Source: Pseudomonadaceae bacterium SI-3
Lineage (GTDB): Bacteria; Pseudomonadota; Gammaproteobacteria; Pseudomonadales; Pseudomonadaceae
Assembly (NCBI GenBank): GCA_004010935.1
Contig: CP026511.1
Span: 2,728,001 to 2,792,000, forward strand
Direction: 5' to 3'
DNA: 64,000 bases
Positions 54,729-63,986 of this stretch are shown in pieces. The position numbers and the translations under genes are program-made. The notes under the pieces are model-generated. The model was not told the origin of the DNA, made no database searches, and saw only the letters and a program-made list of their open reading frames with translations. The stretch's first letter is position 1, and the number at the start of each line of letters is the position of its first letter.

Positions 54729-54952
54729 ATATCACTTCTTTGCCATGAGCTGCTGCTCACGGCGGTTCTACCATTACAGCTTTTGCACAATGCGCGCCAA
54801 GCGACACTCGCTCGCCGCGGCTGGCTGCAGCCGCTCTACCGAACCTGAAATTGCACAGCTACGGTGCGACAATCAGCGCGCGTTGCAGCTACATGCGCGT
54901 TTCTACCGCAGTTCCGGGACAGAAGATAGCCCCGCCCCATCGTTGCTTGGCC

Positions 54953-57900
54953 TCAGCCGCCGACTATATCAATCAGCTGGCTCAGGTCGACCGGCTTGGT
55001 CATATGAATATCGAAGCCTGCCGCCAAGGCCTGCTCTCGATCACTCGGCTGGCCCCAGCCGGTGATGGCGATCAACCGCACATTGGCGCCGGTGGGATGG
55101 GCGCGGATCATCCGCGCCACTTCGTCACCCCGTTGGCCGGGCATGCCAATGTCCAGCACCACAACCTCTGGCTTGAGCTGCAGATAACGTTCGAACGCTT
55201 CGCTGCCGTCAAACGCCAAGTGCACCTCGTGGCCCTCCAGCCGAAGGATCTCGGCCATGGTTTCGGCAATGTCCCGGTTATCGTCGGCAACCAGAACGAG
55301 CCGCTTGTTCAGCGTGACGCTTTCGCTGACGTCACGGCTTGCGCCAGCGGTGCTGGAAGGCAGAACCGGCAGGGTCAGGCTGAACTCCGCGCCGTGGCCT
55401 AGCCCTTCGCTGCGTACCCGAAGGTCCGCTCCGTGCAGCTTCGCCAGGCCTTTGGCCAGTGCCAGGCCGATCCCCAGGCCGGAATTGATGTGCGTCCCGG
55501 CGACGGGCACCTGCGCAAACCGTTCGAAGATCAATCTGAGGTGTTCCCGCGCGATACCCAGGCCGTTATCGATGACCGACACCTTGGCGGTGTCACCATC
55601 CCGTGTCGCCGTGATGCGAATGCAGCCACCGTTGGGGGTGAATTTAGCGGCGTTGTTGAGCAGGTTAGTCAGAATCTGCTCGAGGCGAAGCGGATCGGCG
55701 TCCAGCACAATAGGACTGGCCGGCAGCGCCACGACCAGCTCATGTTGCTTTGCCTCGATTTTCTCTCGGGCGGTCTCGATGGCCGCCTCGATGATGGTTC
55801 GCAGATCCACCTGCTCCTTGCGCAGAACCAGCTTGCCAAGCGTGATGCGGGAGATGTCGAACAGATCGTCGAGCAGCAGCGCCATATGCCGCACCTGCCG
55901 CTCGATGATTTGTTGGCTACGGAGCTTTTGCGCATCGCTTGCCGCCGCAGAACCAAAAATGCCGGCAGCCAGGCGAATGGGTGCCAGCGGGTTGCGCAGC
56001 TCATGGGCCAGGGTCGCGAGAAACTCATCCTTGCGCCGTGCAGATTCACGTATTTCCTGTTCGTGATGCTTGGCCTGGGATACGTCAGCGAACCATACGG
56101 CCAGGCTTTGATCGAACGGCGTCGCGATCAAACGCACCCAGCGTTCGCTGTCAAACGCGGTGCTGCGCAGTTCCAGATCACGCGGTTGCTGAAACCGGGC
56201 CACCTCCAGCAAGGTCTTCAATGCTTGCGGATTGGCGGCCTCGCCAAGCACCTCGCGCAGTCGCCGCCCAGTCAGCTCGTCGACTGTTCCGCGCAGGCTG
56301 GATGCGCCGGTGAGGTTGATGAAATCGAAGCGGAAGTCGTCCACCTCGCCCGCCGGGTTCCGATGGGGAGACAGGACTGCAAAGGGCACGGTGGACGAGT
56401 TCAGCGCTACCTGTAGGCGCTGCTCCAACATGCCCGCCTTGGTCTGCGCCCGCGCCCGGTCGATGAATACTGCGGCCAGGCCCGCTACGACATCGGACAA
56501 CCGAATCTCTCGTTCCGTTGGGGATCGCGCCTCTTTGAGCTGTACCGTAAGCGTCCCGAGTACGCTGTTGTCGCTGTGCCGAATGGGCGTGCTGTGAACC
56601 GAACGAAATCCCTCGCTGCGCGCAACGGAGACAAACTCACGGAAGCAGGGGTCGGCTTCGGTATCAGTCACCACCACTCGCTCCCCTCGTTGCACCGCTA
56701 TACCACAGGCACCCAGGCCGGGCTGCGCTTCATCCATGATCGCCAACGAAGCAACTGAGAAGCCCCTCGAGGCATGAATGCGCAAGGCGGCCGAACCGTC
56801 GCTGAGCGCCAGCAGCCCATGTGCGGCGCCGTGCAGCGTGCACAGGGCGTCAATAATCGCTTGCAACTGGTCGCCCAATGCAGGCATCTGTAGCAGGCGA
56901 TTACTCAGGTCCTGGACCAACTCCAGATCGCTGACCTGCTGGGTCAGATCCTGCTGCGCCAGCTCCAGCCGCGAAAGCATGTTGTCACGCTCGGCCTCAC
57001 TCGACAGACGCGCCTGCGCGGCGCTTTCGAGCGCTCGCCCAACTTCACGGATTTCTTCGATCTCGCTTTCAGGCGCCTTGAACGCCTGCCCGTGACCAAT
57101 CGCCTGAGCCGCTCGCCGCAGATGCCGCATCGGGACATTGATCCGACGTGTTGCGAACAGGGCCGCCGTCACCGCAAACACCAGCGACAGCAGCAACCCG
57201 CCACCGTAATGCGTATAGACACGCGTCGCCCCGGCTTCGACAACTTCAGTGGGCACACCGGTCGCCACGACCCAGCCGGACGGTTGCAATCTCACAAAAG
57301 AGGTGTAGACCGAATTGCCTTCCATGGTTGTGGACAGGCCAATCCCTTCTTCGCCGGCGTTCTCCTGCAGGATGGCCGCCAGTGTGGACGATGCTGGCAA
57401 CCCGAGCGTCTCTTCGTGGTGCAGCGATCGCGCGATACGCGTTCCGTTGGAATCCAGCACGGTGTTGACCCAACCGGTCGGCAGCCTCCGGTTTGCAATC
57501 ACATCAGCCACAGCTTGCGGCTTAAGCACGGCGGTCAATACATACTGAACCACGTCGCCTTGCTGGACCGGCACACGCAGAGGGACACCCCAGATACCGC
57601 CAGGTCCCCGGCTGATGCTCCCGACCTGCGGTTTGCCCGTTCGAATCAGCTCGGTAAAGCTGCGCAGCTCGGCCATGGTTCTGGAAGCTGGAGGATTGTG
57701 CAGCGACACCCGCCTTAGCACCTCGCCTTCCGGACTCAGGATCAGCAAGGCGTACCAGCTGGGGACCGAGGGCAACACGCGGCGAACCATATCGGCGAAG
57801 CCATCAATATCGCCGTTATCCAGCAGGGGCGACTGCGACAGTGCCTGGAGCACGTTGAGCGATCGGCTCAGCTCGACCTCCACAGCCGTCGCGGCGAGGC

Positions 57901-58072
57901 GCGTAGCTTCAAGGCTGCGCTGCTTGGCCAACTCCGTCTGTTCAGAGACGATCGAGAGCATGCCCAGCCCGGCCACCAGGGCCAGCGGCAGAATCCCTGC
58001 CAATGCAATGGTCAACAGGCGGCTGCGCAACGGTACCGACCGTCCTGATTTGGCTCCCGTTGCGTGATTCAA
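54953..58072 (-). CDS. Membrane hybrid sensor histidine kinase (TTG start)
   Basis: This is a protein of about 1039 residues. TM1 is near residues 17-38 (LTIALAGILPLALVAGLGML). A large periplasmic Cache-type domain follows, then TM2 (GGGLLLSLVFAVTAALFATR) and HAMP. Next are a GAF domain (about 400-540), a PAS-like segment, HisKA with ATLAHELRNPLAPIRLAAGI, HATPase_c (NLLNNAAKFTPNGG, VIDNGLGIA) and a C-terminal receiver (VVVLDIGMPGQRGDEVARM). The frame opens at 58204, but a TTG at 58072 with AAAGGAAG 7 bases upstream gives an N-terminus right before TM1. The periplasmic ligand and the response regulator are unknown; none is adjacent. Confidence 0.9.
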   Translation of the reverse strand: MNHATGAKSGRSVPLRSRLLTIALAGILPLALVAGLGMLSIVSEQTELAKQRSLEATRLAATAVEVELSRSLNVLQALSQSPLLDNGDIDGFADMVRRVLPSVPSWYALLILSPEGEVLRRVSLHNPPASRTMAELRSFTELIRTGKPQVGSISRGPGGIWGVPLRVPVQQGDVVQYVLTAVLKPQAVADVIANRRLPTGWVNTVLDSNGTRIARSLHHEETLGLPASSTLAAILQENAGEEGIGLSTTMEGNSVYTSFVRLQPSGWVVATGVPTEVVEAGATRVYTHYGGGLLLSLVFAVTAALFATRRINVPMRHLRRAAQAIGHGQAFKAPESEIEEIREVGRALESAAQARLSSEAERDNMLSRLELAQQDLTQQVSDLELVQDLSNRLLQMPALGDQLQAIIDALCTLHGAAHGLLALSDGSAALRIHASRGFSVASLAIMDEAQPGLGACGIAVQRGERVVVTDTEADPCFREFVSVARSEGFRSVHSTPIRHSDNSVLGTLTVQLKEARSPTEREIRLSDVVAGLAAVFIDRARAQTKAGMLEQRLQVALNSSTVPFAVLSPHRNPAGEVDDFRFDFINLTGASSLRGTVDELTGRRLREVLGEAANPQALKTLLEVARFQQPRDLELRSTAFDSERWVRLIATPFDQSLAVWFADVSQAKHHEQEIRESARRKDEFLATLAHELRNPLAPIRLAAGIFGSAAASDAQKLRSQQIIERQVRHMALLLDDLFDISRITLGKLVLRKEQVDLRTIIEAAIETAREKIEAKQHELVVALPASPIVLDADPLRLEQILTNLLNNAAKFTPNGGCIRITATRDGDTAKVSVIDNGLGIAREHLRLIFERFAQVPVAGTHINSGLGIGLALAKGLAKLHGADLRVRSEGLGHGAEFSLTLPVLPSSTAGASRDVSESVTLNKRLVLVADDNRDIAETMAEILRLEGHEVHLAFDGSEAFERYLQLKPEVVVLDIGMPGQRGDEVARMIRAHPTGANVRLIAITGWGQPSDREQALAAGFDIHMTKPVDLSQLIDIVGG

Positions 58073-58388
58073 GATATGACTTCCTTTGACGCCCAGACGG
58101 ATCAGCCGCGAAATTCTGCCGAAACGAGTACAGCGTGGTGCGCGGCGCGCTAGCTTAAGCGATCGTTTAACGGCGCGCATTGCACTTGGAAACTCGGGTG
58201 CCAAACAGGTTCCATTTGCCTTGGACGGTGCCGTGCCACACCCGAGCAGGAATGCATCAACATCAAAAATCAGCCAGGAGCCAGCCCCATGCTTGAACTT
58301 CGCCCAAGCTTTGAGTGTTGCAATGCTGATCTACCTCCCGAATCGGGGAAGGCGCTTTCCCCAGGCCATTTACCGGGCCGTTCGGGCG
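58073..58388. other. Intergenic region upstream of the hybrid sensor kinase
   Basis: This is 316 bases between two minus-strand genes. It should contain the kinase promoter; I see no clear motif, repeat or terminator. If the ATG at 58204 were used for the kinase the gap shrinks to 184 bases. Confidence 0.4.
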
Positions 58389-58739
58389 TCACTCGTCCCG
58401 AATGCACGTCAACAGCGCATTCAGCGTTGAGTCACCGTACTCACCGCTCATGGTGAGCGCACGGCGACCCTCCGGCGCGATGATGGTGATGGGCGTGGTA
58501 TCCAGGCCTGGCGAGGCTTCGGTTTCGCCGGGATGGAGCTGGCACGCCACCTTGAAGCGTTCGTGATTGGTAATCAGGACCTGCACCAGCCCGGACTCGA
58601 TACCGGGTTGGGTGTCGGTTTCGAGCTCACTGACCTCGACATCGACACGCAATTCATTCAGCTCACGTTCAAGGTGCAGCGGCTCAGCCATGGCCACCGC
58701 CGGTAGCAGCAATAATCCCAGCGTCAGAGACGGGTTCAT
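58389..58739 (-). CDS. Small exported protein, paralogue of the one at 16523
   Basis: This 116-residue protein has a Sec signal (MNPSLTLGLLLLPAVAMAEP). The mature part has LVQVLITNHERFKVACQLHP and a terminal LLTCIRDE; its two Cys residues sit where those of the 16523 protein do. The family is uncharacterised but recurrent in Pseudomonas. The ATG at 58739 has GGAGG 5 bases upstream. It lies downstream of mucD, separated by a terminator. Confidence 0.75.
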   Translation of the reverse strand: MNPSLTLGLLLLPAVAMAEPLHLERELNELRVDVEVSELETDTQPGIESGLVQVLITNHERFKVACQLHPGETEASPGLDTTPITIIAPEGRRALTMSGEYGDSTLNALLTCIRDE

Positions 58740-58850
58740 AGAAACCTCCAGAGCTTTACTCAAACCATATGGAGCCACTGCCGGGCCGAGGAGTTCGCCT
58801 GCTGTGCCGCCGAGCCGGGCGCTTACGAACCAATATCGCCCCTGGAGATG

Positions 58851-58880
58851 CAAGAAGGCCCGCACATGGCGGGCCTTCTG
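58851..58880 (-). terminator. Intrinsic terminator after mucD
   Basis: An 11-bp perfect stem (core GAAGGCCCGC / GCGGGCCTTC, loop of 5 bases) lies 18 bases past the mucD stop on the minus strand, with TTG following the stem. Confidence 0.75.
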
Positions 58881-58897
58881 GTCTTGCTTGCGACTGC

Positions 58898-60307
58898 TTA
58901 CTTCGGCAGTTTGAAGGTGATGAAGCTGGCGCGGCCGTCGCGCAGTACCCGCATCGATACTGAACGGTTCTTCGGCAGGTCCTTGACCACCTGGCTGAAC
59001 GTCTTAACGGAATCTATCGCTTCGTTGTTCAGGTGCGTGATGACATCCCCCGGACGCAGGCCGATCATCGCTGCCGGGCCCTGGCTGATGTCGTTGATCA
59101 CTACGCCACCGGAGATCTCCAGCGCCTGACGTTGCGCGTCGGAGAGTTCGGTCACCGATACACCCAGGCGGTTATTGCTCTGGCTCTTGGTGCTCGAACC
59201 ATCTGCAGAGGCCAGCACGTCGCCATCCTCAGGCAGCGCACCGATGTCGATGTTCAGCGTCTTGCGCTGGCCATCGCGCACCACTTCCAGCTTAGCCTTG
59301 CTGCCTGGTTTCATCGCGCCAACCAGATGCGGCAAATCACCGGACATATCGATCGACTTGCCATCAACGCTCAAGATCACGTCGCCAACTTTCAGGCCGC
59401 CCTTGGCAGCCGGACCGCCATCCATCACCTGGGCGACGAGCGCACCAGCAGGACGTTCCAGGCCGAAGGATTCGGCGAGGTCCTTGTTCACTTCCTGAAT
59501 GACGACACCAAGCCAACCGCGGCTGACCTTGCCGTCTTCACGCAGCTGATTGGCCACGTCCATTGCGACGTCGATCGGGATCGCGAACGACAGGCCCATG
59601 AACCCACCGGAACGGGTGAAGATCTGCGAGTTGATGCCAACAACCTCGCCGTCGAGATTGAACAGCGGGCCGCCCGAGTTACCCGGATTGATCGCCACGT
59701 CGGTCTGAATGAACGGAACGTAGCTTTCGTTCGGCAAGCTGCGACCTTTGGCGCTGACCACGCCTGCTGTCACCGTGTGATCGAAACCGAACGGCGAACC
59801 GATCGCGACAACCCACTCGCCTGCTTTCAACTCTTCGGAGCTGCCAATCTTCACGGTCGGCAGGCCGTCCCCTTCGATTTTCAGCAAGGCCACGTCGCTG
59901 CGCGGGTCGGCTCCTACGAGCTTGGCCTGCATCTCGCTACGATCCGGCAAGCGCACCATGATCTCATCAGCGTCGGCCACGACGTGGTTATTGGTCAGGA
60001 CATAGCCGTCCTCAGAAATGATGAAACCCGAACCTAGCGATTGAGCTTCGCGGCGACGCTCGGGCTGCTGAGGCATTCCGCGCTCGAAAAACTCACGAAA
60101 CATGGGCGGAATGCCCTCTAGATCAGGCATTTGTGCCTGCGCGTGGCCGCGCATCGGCTGCTTCTGCTTGGTGCTGATGTTCACCACTGCGGGCGAAGCA
60201 TCCTCCACCAGAGGCGTAAAGTCCGGCAGGTCAGCGTGGGCAATGAGCGTCTGTCCAAACAGCGCCACACCGGCCACGGCAGCCAGGAAGTTTCTACGAA
60301 GAATCAT
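58898..60307 (-). CDS. mucD: Periplasmic serine endoprotease MucD (DegP family)
   Basis: This 469-residue protein has a signal peptide (RRNFLAAVAGVALFGQTLIA, cleavage near AHA). The trypsin-like domain has its catalytic triad in NNHVVAD (His), DPRSDVALLK (Asp) and NPGNSGGPLF (Ser). Two PDZ domains follow (about residues 265-355 and 380-465). It degrades misfolded envelope proteins and in P. aeruginosa restrains AlgU activation. In P. aeruginosa it ends the algU-mucABC cluster; here no muc genes lie upstream, as in some P. stutzeri-group genomes. The start at ATG 60307 is preferred over GTG 60325. Confidence 0.95.
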   Translation of the reverse strand: MILRRNFLAAVAGVALFGQTLIAHADLPDFTPLVEDASPAVVNISTKQKQPMRGHAQAQMPDLEGIPPMFREFFERGMPQQPERRREAQSLGSGFIISEDGYVLTNNHVVADADEIMVRLPDRSEMQAKLVGADPRSDVALLKIEGDGLPTVKIGSSEELKAGEWVVAIGSPFGFDHTVTAGVVSAKGRSLPNESYVPFIQTDVAINPGNSGGPLFNLDGEVVGINSQIFTRSGGFMGLSFAIPIDVAMDVANQLREDGKVSRGWLGVVIQEVNKDLAESFGLERPAGALVAQVMDGGPAAKGGLKVGDVILSVDGKSIDMSGDLPHLVGAMKPGSKAKLEVVRDGQRKTLNIDIGALPEDGDVLASADGSSTKSQSNNRLGVSVTELSDAQRQALEISGGVVINDISQGPAAMIGLRPGDVITHLNNEAIDSVKTFSQVVKDLPKNRSVSMRVLRDGRASFITFKLPK

Positions 60308-60581
60308 AGGGACTGGTCTCTCCACGATGAAAAAATGGGGTTAAAAACGACCGGTCTCGCGCCACAGCCGATTCCTGGTCAAAAAAAGCAGCGGGTTGCC
60401 GCATGCACAATGGCTGACTCTAAGCTGACAGCCGGTTTGCGGCAAACCCACCCAAGGGAGCTGGCTGTTCCGTCAGCCTGAACCAGACTTTACGCCGAAG
60501 ACAGTCAGCTTCGTGTGTAGCGGGTGTAAAGGAAAAGTAAGGTTTCAACAGCAGCGCCCTCGCATTCAGCGTCACAAAGCT

Positions 60582-61856
60582 CTATTTCCCCTGCTGGTTT
60601 GAGGTGTCCAACAGTCCGGCGGCGTCTGCAGCCTGACACACCCGCTGATAGTCGTCCGGCATTGTCAGCGCCGCCTCTGCACGTCTGAGTGCAGTCGAGG
60701 CATGTCGGTTCGCTGCAAGAGCAACCGCCGCATCGCCGAGTCGACCCAATGACGCCAGCGCTTGCTGCAATCGTATGCACACCTCGATGATCGCAGCGCC
60801 GTCCCGTGCGATGGGTGTAAAGAAATCGTCGAGCATGTCCGCTGCGCTCAGCCCCGGCGCGAATACGCGGTCGAACTTTGGATCTTCTGGCGGCGTCGGC
60901 CTGGACAAGTGCGACAGCACGCGAACGCCCCGCCCAATCACATCAACTGCGGTGCCTTGGTCGTTGATGGCGGGCGACAGCGCACGCGAGGCGACCTCGG
61001 CCATGACGATGATGCCGTACCGGGGGTCTCGGTCGAAGGTCCGCTGCGCGCCGATGACAAAAGCATCGCGCAGCGCGTCGTCGCAGTCTTCACCGATCCC
61101 CACCGACCAGGCGATCGGCTGCGACGGCTCCACAAATATCCCGGGAAGTACGCATATATAAACCGCGCGATCCTCCGACTGGGTCAGTTCGCCCAGCGCA
61201 GGCATGTCGACATGCTGCACGAAGCCGATCTTTTGCGGATACAACGGGCGCGCGCCCGGCAGGGCTTTGGGATCGACTTCCAGCGGTCGTCCGCCCAGAA
61301 AGGGTTGCTCCATTCGTTGGCACAGCGCCTGGGTGGCGGCCTTCTCGACCCTGGCCGTGGTTTCGGCAACGCGGCCCAGCCCGGACAATTGATCAATCCA
61401 GCGCAACAGCGCGTACACCACCAGGATGACCACGAAGATCGTCGCCGCGAACAGCACTACGCGCCCGTTGTCGCCGTAAAGGCCGGTGCTTAACGCGATG
61501 ATGCCAACCAGGCTGAAAATGAACGAGCCGACAAAGGTTGAGAGCGTGTTTTGTGTGGTCGGGTCTTCGACCAACAGGGAAATCGCGCGCGGCGTGACGT
61601 TGTTCGTTGCCGAGCCGTAGGCCGCCACCATGATGCTCAGGGAGAAGGTGGTGACGGCGAGCATGCTGGATGCCAACACGCCGAGAATGTTGTCGACCGC
61701 ATCGGAACCGATCTTGGTCGGCACGTCGTCGGGAATATAAGGCGCTGCCACCAGCGCCACCAGCGCGGTAGCAATTCCCAATACCGAATACAAGCTGGCC
61801 CGGAACCAGGGCCGCTTACTGATGCGGATGACAAACCACTTCCAACGCTCAATCAT
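60582..61856 (-). CDS. DUF2254 membrane protein
   Basis: This protein of about 424 residues has four hydrophobic segments in the N-terminal 170 residues (SLYSVLGIATALVALVAAPY; MLAVTTFSLSIMVAAYGSAT; FVGSFIFSLVGIIALSTGLY; VVLFAATIFVVILVVYALLR). A large soluble C-terminal domain with GIIVMAEVASRALSPAINDQ follows. The segment SNNVTPR-like TNNVTPRAISLLVED is typical of DUF2254. Function unknown. The ATG at 61856 is favoured over GTG 61892 because it directly precedes the first helix region. Confidence 0.88.
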   Translation of the reverse strand: MIERWKWFVIRISKRPWFRASLYSVLGIATALVALVAAPYIPDDVPTKIGSDAVDNILGVLASSMLAVTTFSLSIMVAAYGSATNNVTPRAISLLVEDPTTQNTLSTFVGSFIFSLVGIIALSTGLYGDNGRVVLFAATIFVVILVVYALLRWIDQLSGLGRVAETTARVEKAATQALCQRMEQPFLGGRPLEVDPKALPGARPLYPQKIGFVQHVDMPALGELTQSEDRAVYICVLPGIFVEPSQPIAWSVGIGEDCDDALRDAFVIGAQRTFDRDPRYGIIVMAEVASRALSPAINDQGTAVDVIGRGVRVLSHLSRPTPPEDPKFDRVFAPGLSAADMLDDFFTPIARDGAAIIEVCIRLQQALASLGRLGDAAVALAANRHASTALRRAEAALTMPDDYQRVCQAADAAGLLDTSNQQGK

Positions 61857-61951
61857 CTGTTGCTCGCAATACGTCCGTTTCACTACAGACAAGCGCGCTG
61901 AGGGACCGTTGCGTAGGCTTGGCGGTTTCTTGCCGCCCCGGTCGCCAGCGC

Positions 61952-62620
61952 TTAGCGGGCCAGCGCCTCGACCGTTGCGGGCAGGTCATGCATGTGATTG
62001 ATCACGGCGACCACACCCAGCTCCCGCAATGCCTGGTCATGCCCGGCCGGGATGTGGCTGGCGCCAGTAAAGCCGATCACCTGCATGCCTGCCGTACGCG
62101 CCGCCAGCACGCCAGTCGGGCTGTCTTCGACGACCAGACAATGACCCGGCGCGACGCCCATGCGCTCGGCAGCCAGCAAGTACACGTCGGGCGCCGGTTT
62201 CGGTGAGCGGACCATTTCGGCGCAGAAGATATTGCCAGCCACCCGTTCGGTCAGGCCGGCACGCTGCAGCGATGCTTGAACGTTGTGCAAACGGCTATTG
62301 GATGCCACCGCCAGCGGCAGCTTGATGGCCAACAGCGCTTCGCGCACGCCCGGGATTGCCTGGACTTCTTCCGCCACGACCTTCTCGCTCTGCCGGCGTA
62401 GATCGGCATCGAAAGTCTCCGGCATGGTCAGGTCGAAACGTTTTTCAATCAGATCGATGATGCTCGGAACGGTCAGACCGAAGGTACCTTCCAGCGCGGC
62501 ATGCAGCTGCTCGGCGGGTACATACAGGCTCAGGGCCTCGAACAGGACGCGGTGGCTGATGATTTCACTGTCGACGATCACACCGTCGCAGTCGCTGATC
62601 AGCAAGTCGATAGAGGCCAT
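61952..62620 (-). CDS. HAD-superfamily phosphatase (beta-phosphoglucomutase/YieH-like)
   Basis: This 222-residue HAD subfamily IA protein has motif I DCDGVIVDSE, motif II VASNSR, motif III lysine in RSPKPAPDVYLLAAERMG, and motif IV VVEDSPTGVLAARTAGM. A helical cap lies at about residues 15-90. It is a cytoplasmic phosphosugar phosphatase or related enzyme; E. coli YieH acts on 6-phosphogluconate, but the substrate here is open. GGGAGA precedes the ATG. Confidence 0.9.
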   Translation of the reverse strand: MASIDLLISDCDGVIVDSEIISHRVLFEALSLYVPAEQLHAALEGTFGLTVPSIIDLIEKRFDLTMPETFDADLRRQSEKVVAEEVQAIPGVREALLAIKLPLAVASNSRLHNVQASLQRAGLTERVAGNIFCAEMVRSPKPAPDVYLLAAERMGVAPGHCLVVEDSPTGVLAARTAGMQVIGFTGASHIPAGHDQALRELGVVAVINHMHDLPATVEALAR

Positions 62621-62744
62621 CGAATCTCCCGTTGTGAATGCGCAGAACGGCGCGACGACTCCGGTTTGGAGACAGCGCCTTGGACTGCAAACGGTGCGCT
62701 GAGTTTAGCCTGCGACCATACAGCGACCGCTCAACCACGCCGCC

Positions 62745-63218
62745 TCAGCGAATGCCCAACATCCGGTCAGCCGACCAACGCCCAGCGCCACGGCCAATAA
62801 CGACCAGCATCAGGCCGATCCAGGTCAGGTGCGTAGGCCAGGCATCGGGGTAAACGAAGAGCTGAATAACCAGCGTCATGCCCAGCAGGGCCAAGGCCGA
62901 TAGCCGCGCCAACAGGCCGAGCACCAGCAGCAGTGGGAACAGATGCTCGGCATAGGTGGCCAGATGCGCGGCAAGGTAAGGCGACAACAGCGGCAGCGCG
63001 TATTCGGTTTCGAACAGGCCGAAGGTGCTGGGTTTGATTGTAAGAAAGCCGCTGACCTTGGTCCGCCCGGAATAAAAGAACACCGTGGCGATGGCCAAGC
63101 GCGCCACCAGGCCCAACATCGAGTTGCTGATGTGGTGTTGCAGCCATACGGCGAGTCGATTCCAGTGCTGCAACGGACTCGATGTCGGGCTGGCTGGGTT
63201 CCTGTGCAGGGTGTGCAT
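62745..63218 (-). CDS. DoxX-family membrane protein of an hvf/buf-type operon
   Basis: This protein of about 157 residues has four TM helices in DoxX order ([60 protein letters not shown]). The FYSGRTK motif after helix 1 is typical. The ATG at 63218 has GGAG 8 bases upstream; a GTG at 63227 is the alternative. It follows hvfC-like DNA by about 20 bases and, with it, matches the DoxX gene that ends hvf/buf operons (copper/oxazolone RiPP clusters). Confidence 0.85.
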   Translation of the reverse strand: MHTLHRNPASPTSSPLQHWNRLAVWLQHHISNSMLGLVARLAIATVFFYSGRTKVSGFLTIKPSTFGLFETEYALPLLSPYLAAHLATYAEHLFPLLLVLGLLARLSALALLGMTLVIQLFVYPDAWPTHLTWIGLMLVVIGRGAGRWSADRMLGIR

Positions 63219-63239
63219 GTCGGTCACTCCAGTTGCTGA

Positions 63240-63986
63240 TCAATCGATGGCGAAGACCCGAGCGGCAAACAGGCCCGCCAGCAGCGCATTGAAATCCAGC
63301 GCGGGCTGGGCCTCGAGCGCGAGATCCGATGCGCTGGCAAGCGTATGGCCATCGGCGCAGGCGTCGAGAAAGGTACAGCCGCCGACGCTCAAGGGCTGCC
63401 AGACGACACGGTTCTCTCGCCGGCAGAGCAACGTGCCCTCGCCCTGCCAGAGCAGCGGATCAGGCAGTTCGATGCCTTCGCGGTTGCAACGCCATAGGCT
63501 GAACGCCGGCAAAACGGACCAATGCCAGCGCGACGCTGCATGGGGTCGCAAATGCAATCCGGCCAGCTGGGTCGGCGTCATCGAGCTCAACGTATGCAGT
63601 TCCAGCCGAGGTTCTTCCGCCGCGGCAAACGCCTCAAGCCACAGGCGATCGAGGCGCGCAATCTCGGCGAGGTACGGTAAATCGCGGGCAGGTTCGAAAC
63701 GCTGCAGAAAGTCTGCAAAGCCATCGCCATAGCTGATCAACTGCGGCTGGGTCGGAGGGCACTGCTGCGCGAAAACGCAGGCCGCTGCGCTCATCCACTC
63801 GGCGCCTACCAGCCGCTCGACCGTCGGAAAGTTCGCGCGCAAGGCATCTACACACCCTTTCATCACGGTGTTGCGGTACACCGCGAACCCCGGCTGCGCG
63901 ATAAGCCTCGCCAGCCAATCAACGGAGGGGGCGGCAGCGGTGGAGGTAGTCGCCATGGGTTCGCTGGCCCATAGCGCTTCGGTCAA
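63240..63986 (-). CDS. hvfC: HvfC/BufC-like protein (DUF2063 domain)
   Basis: This 248-residue protein carries the N-terminal DUF2063 "putative DNA-binding" domain (GFAVYRNTVMKGCVDALRAN, FPTVERLVGAEWMSAAACVF) and a C-terminal helical region (RDLPYLAEIARLDRLWLEAF). Homologues partner the DUF692/MNIO enzyme HvfB in installing modified cysteines on a small peptide (HvfA/bufferin) linked to copper handling. The TTG at 63986 has AGGA 5 bases upstream and overlaps a TGA of an upstream frame; ATG 63956 is an alternative without a ribosome site. The upstream genes fall outside the window. Confidence 0.85.
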   Translation of the reverse strand: MTEALWASEPMATTSTAAAPSVDWLARLIAQPGFAVYRNTVMKGCVDALRANFPTVERLVGAEWMSAAACVFAQQCPPTQPQLISYGDGFADFLQRFEPARDLPYLAEIARLDRLWLEAFAAAEEPRLELHTLSSMTPTQLAGLHLRPHAASRWHWSVLPAFSLWRCNREGIELPDPLLWQGEGTLLCRRENRVVWQPLSVGGCTFLDACADGHTLASASDLALEAQPALDFNALLAGLFAARVFAID

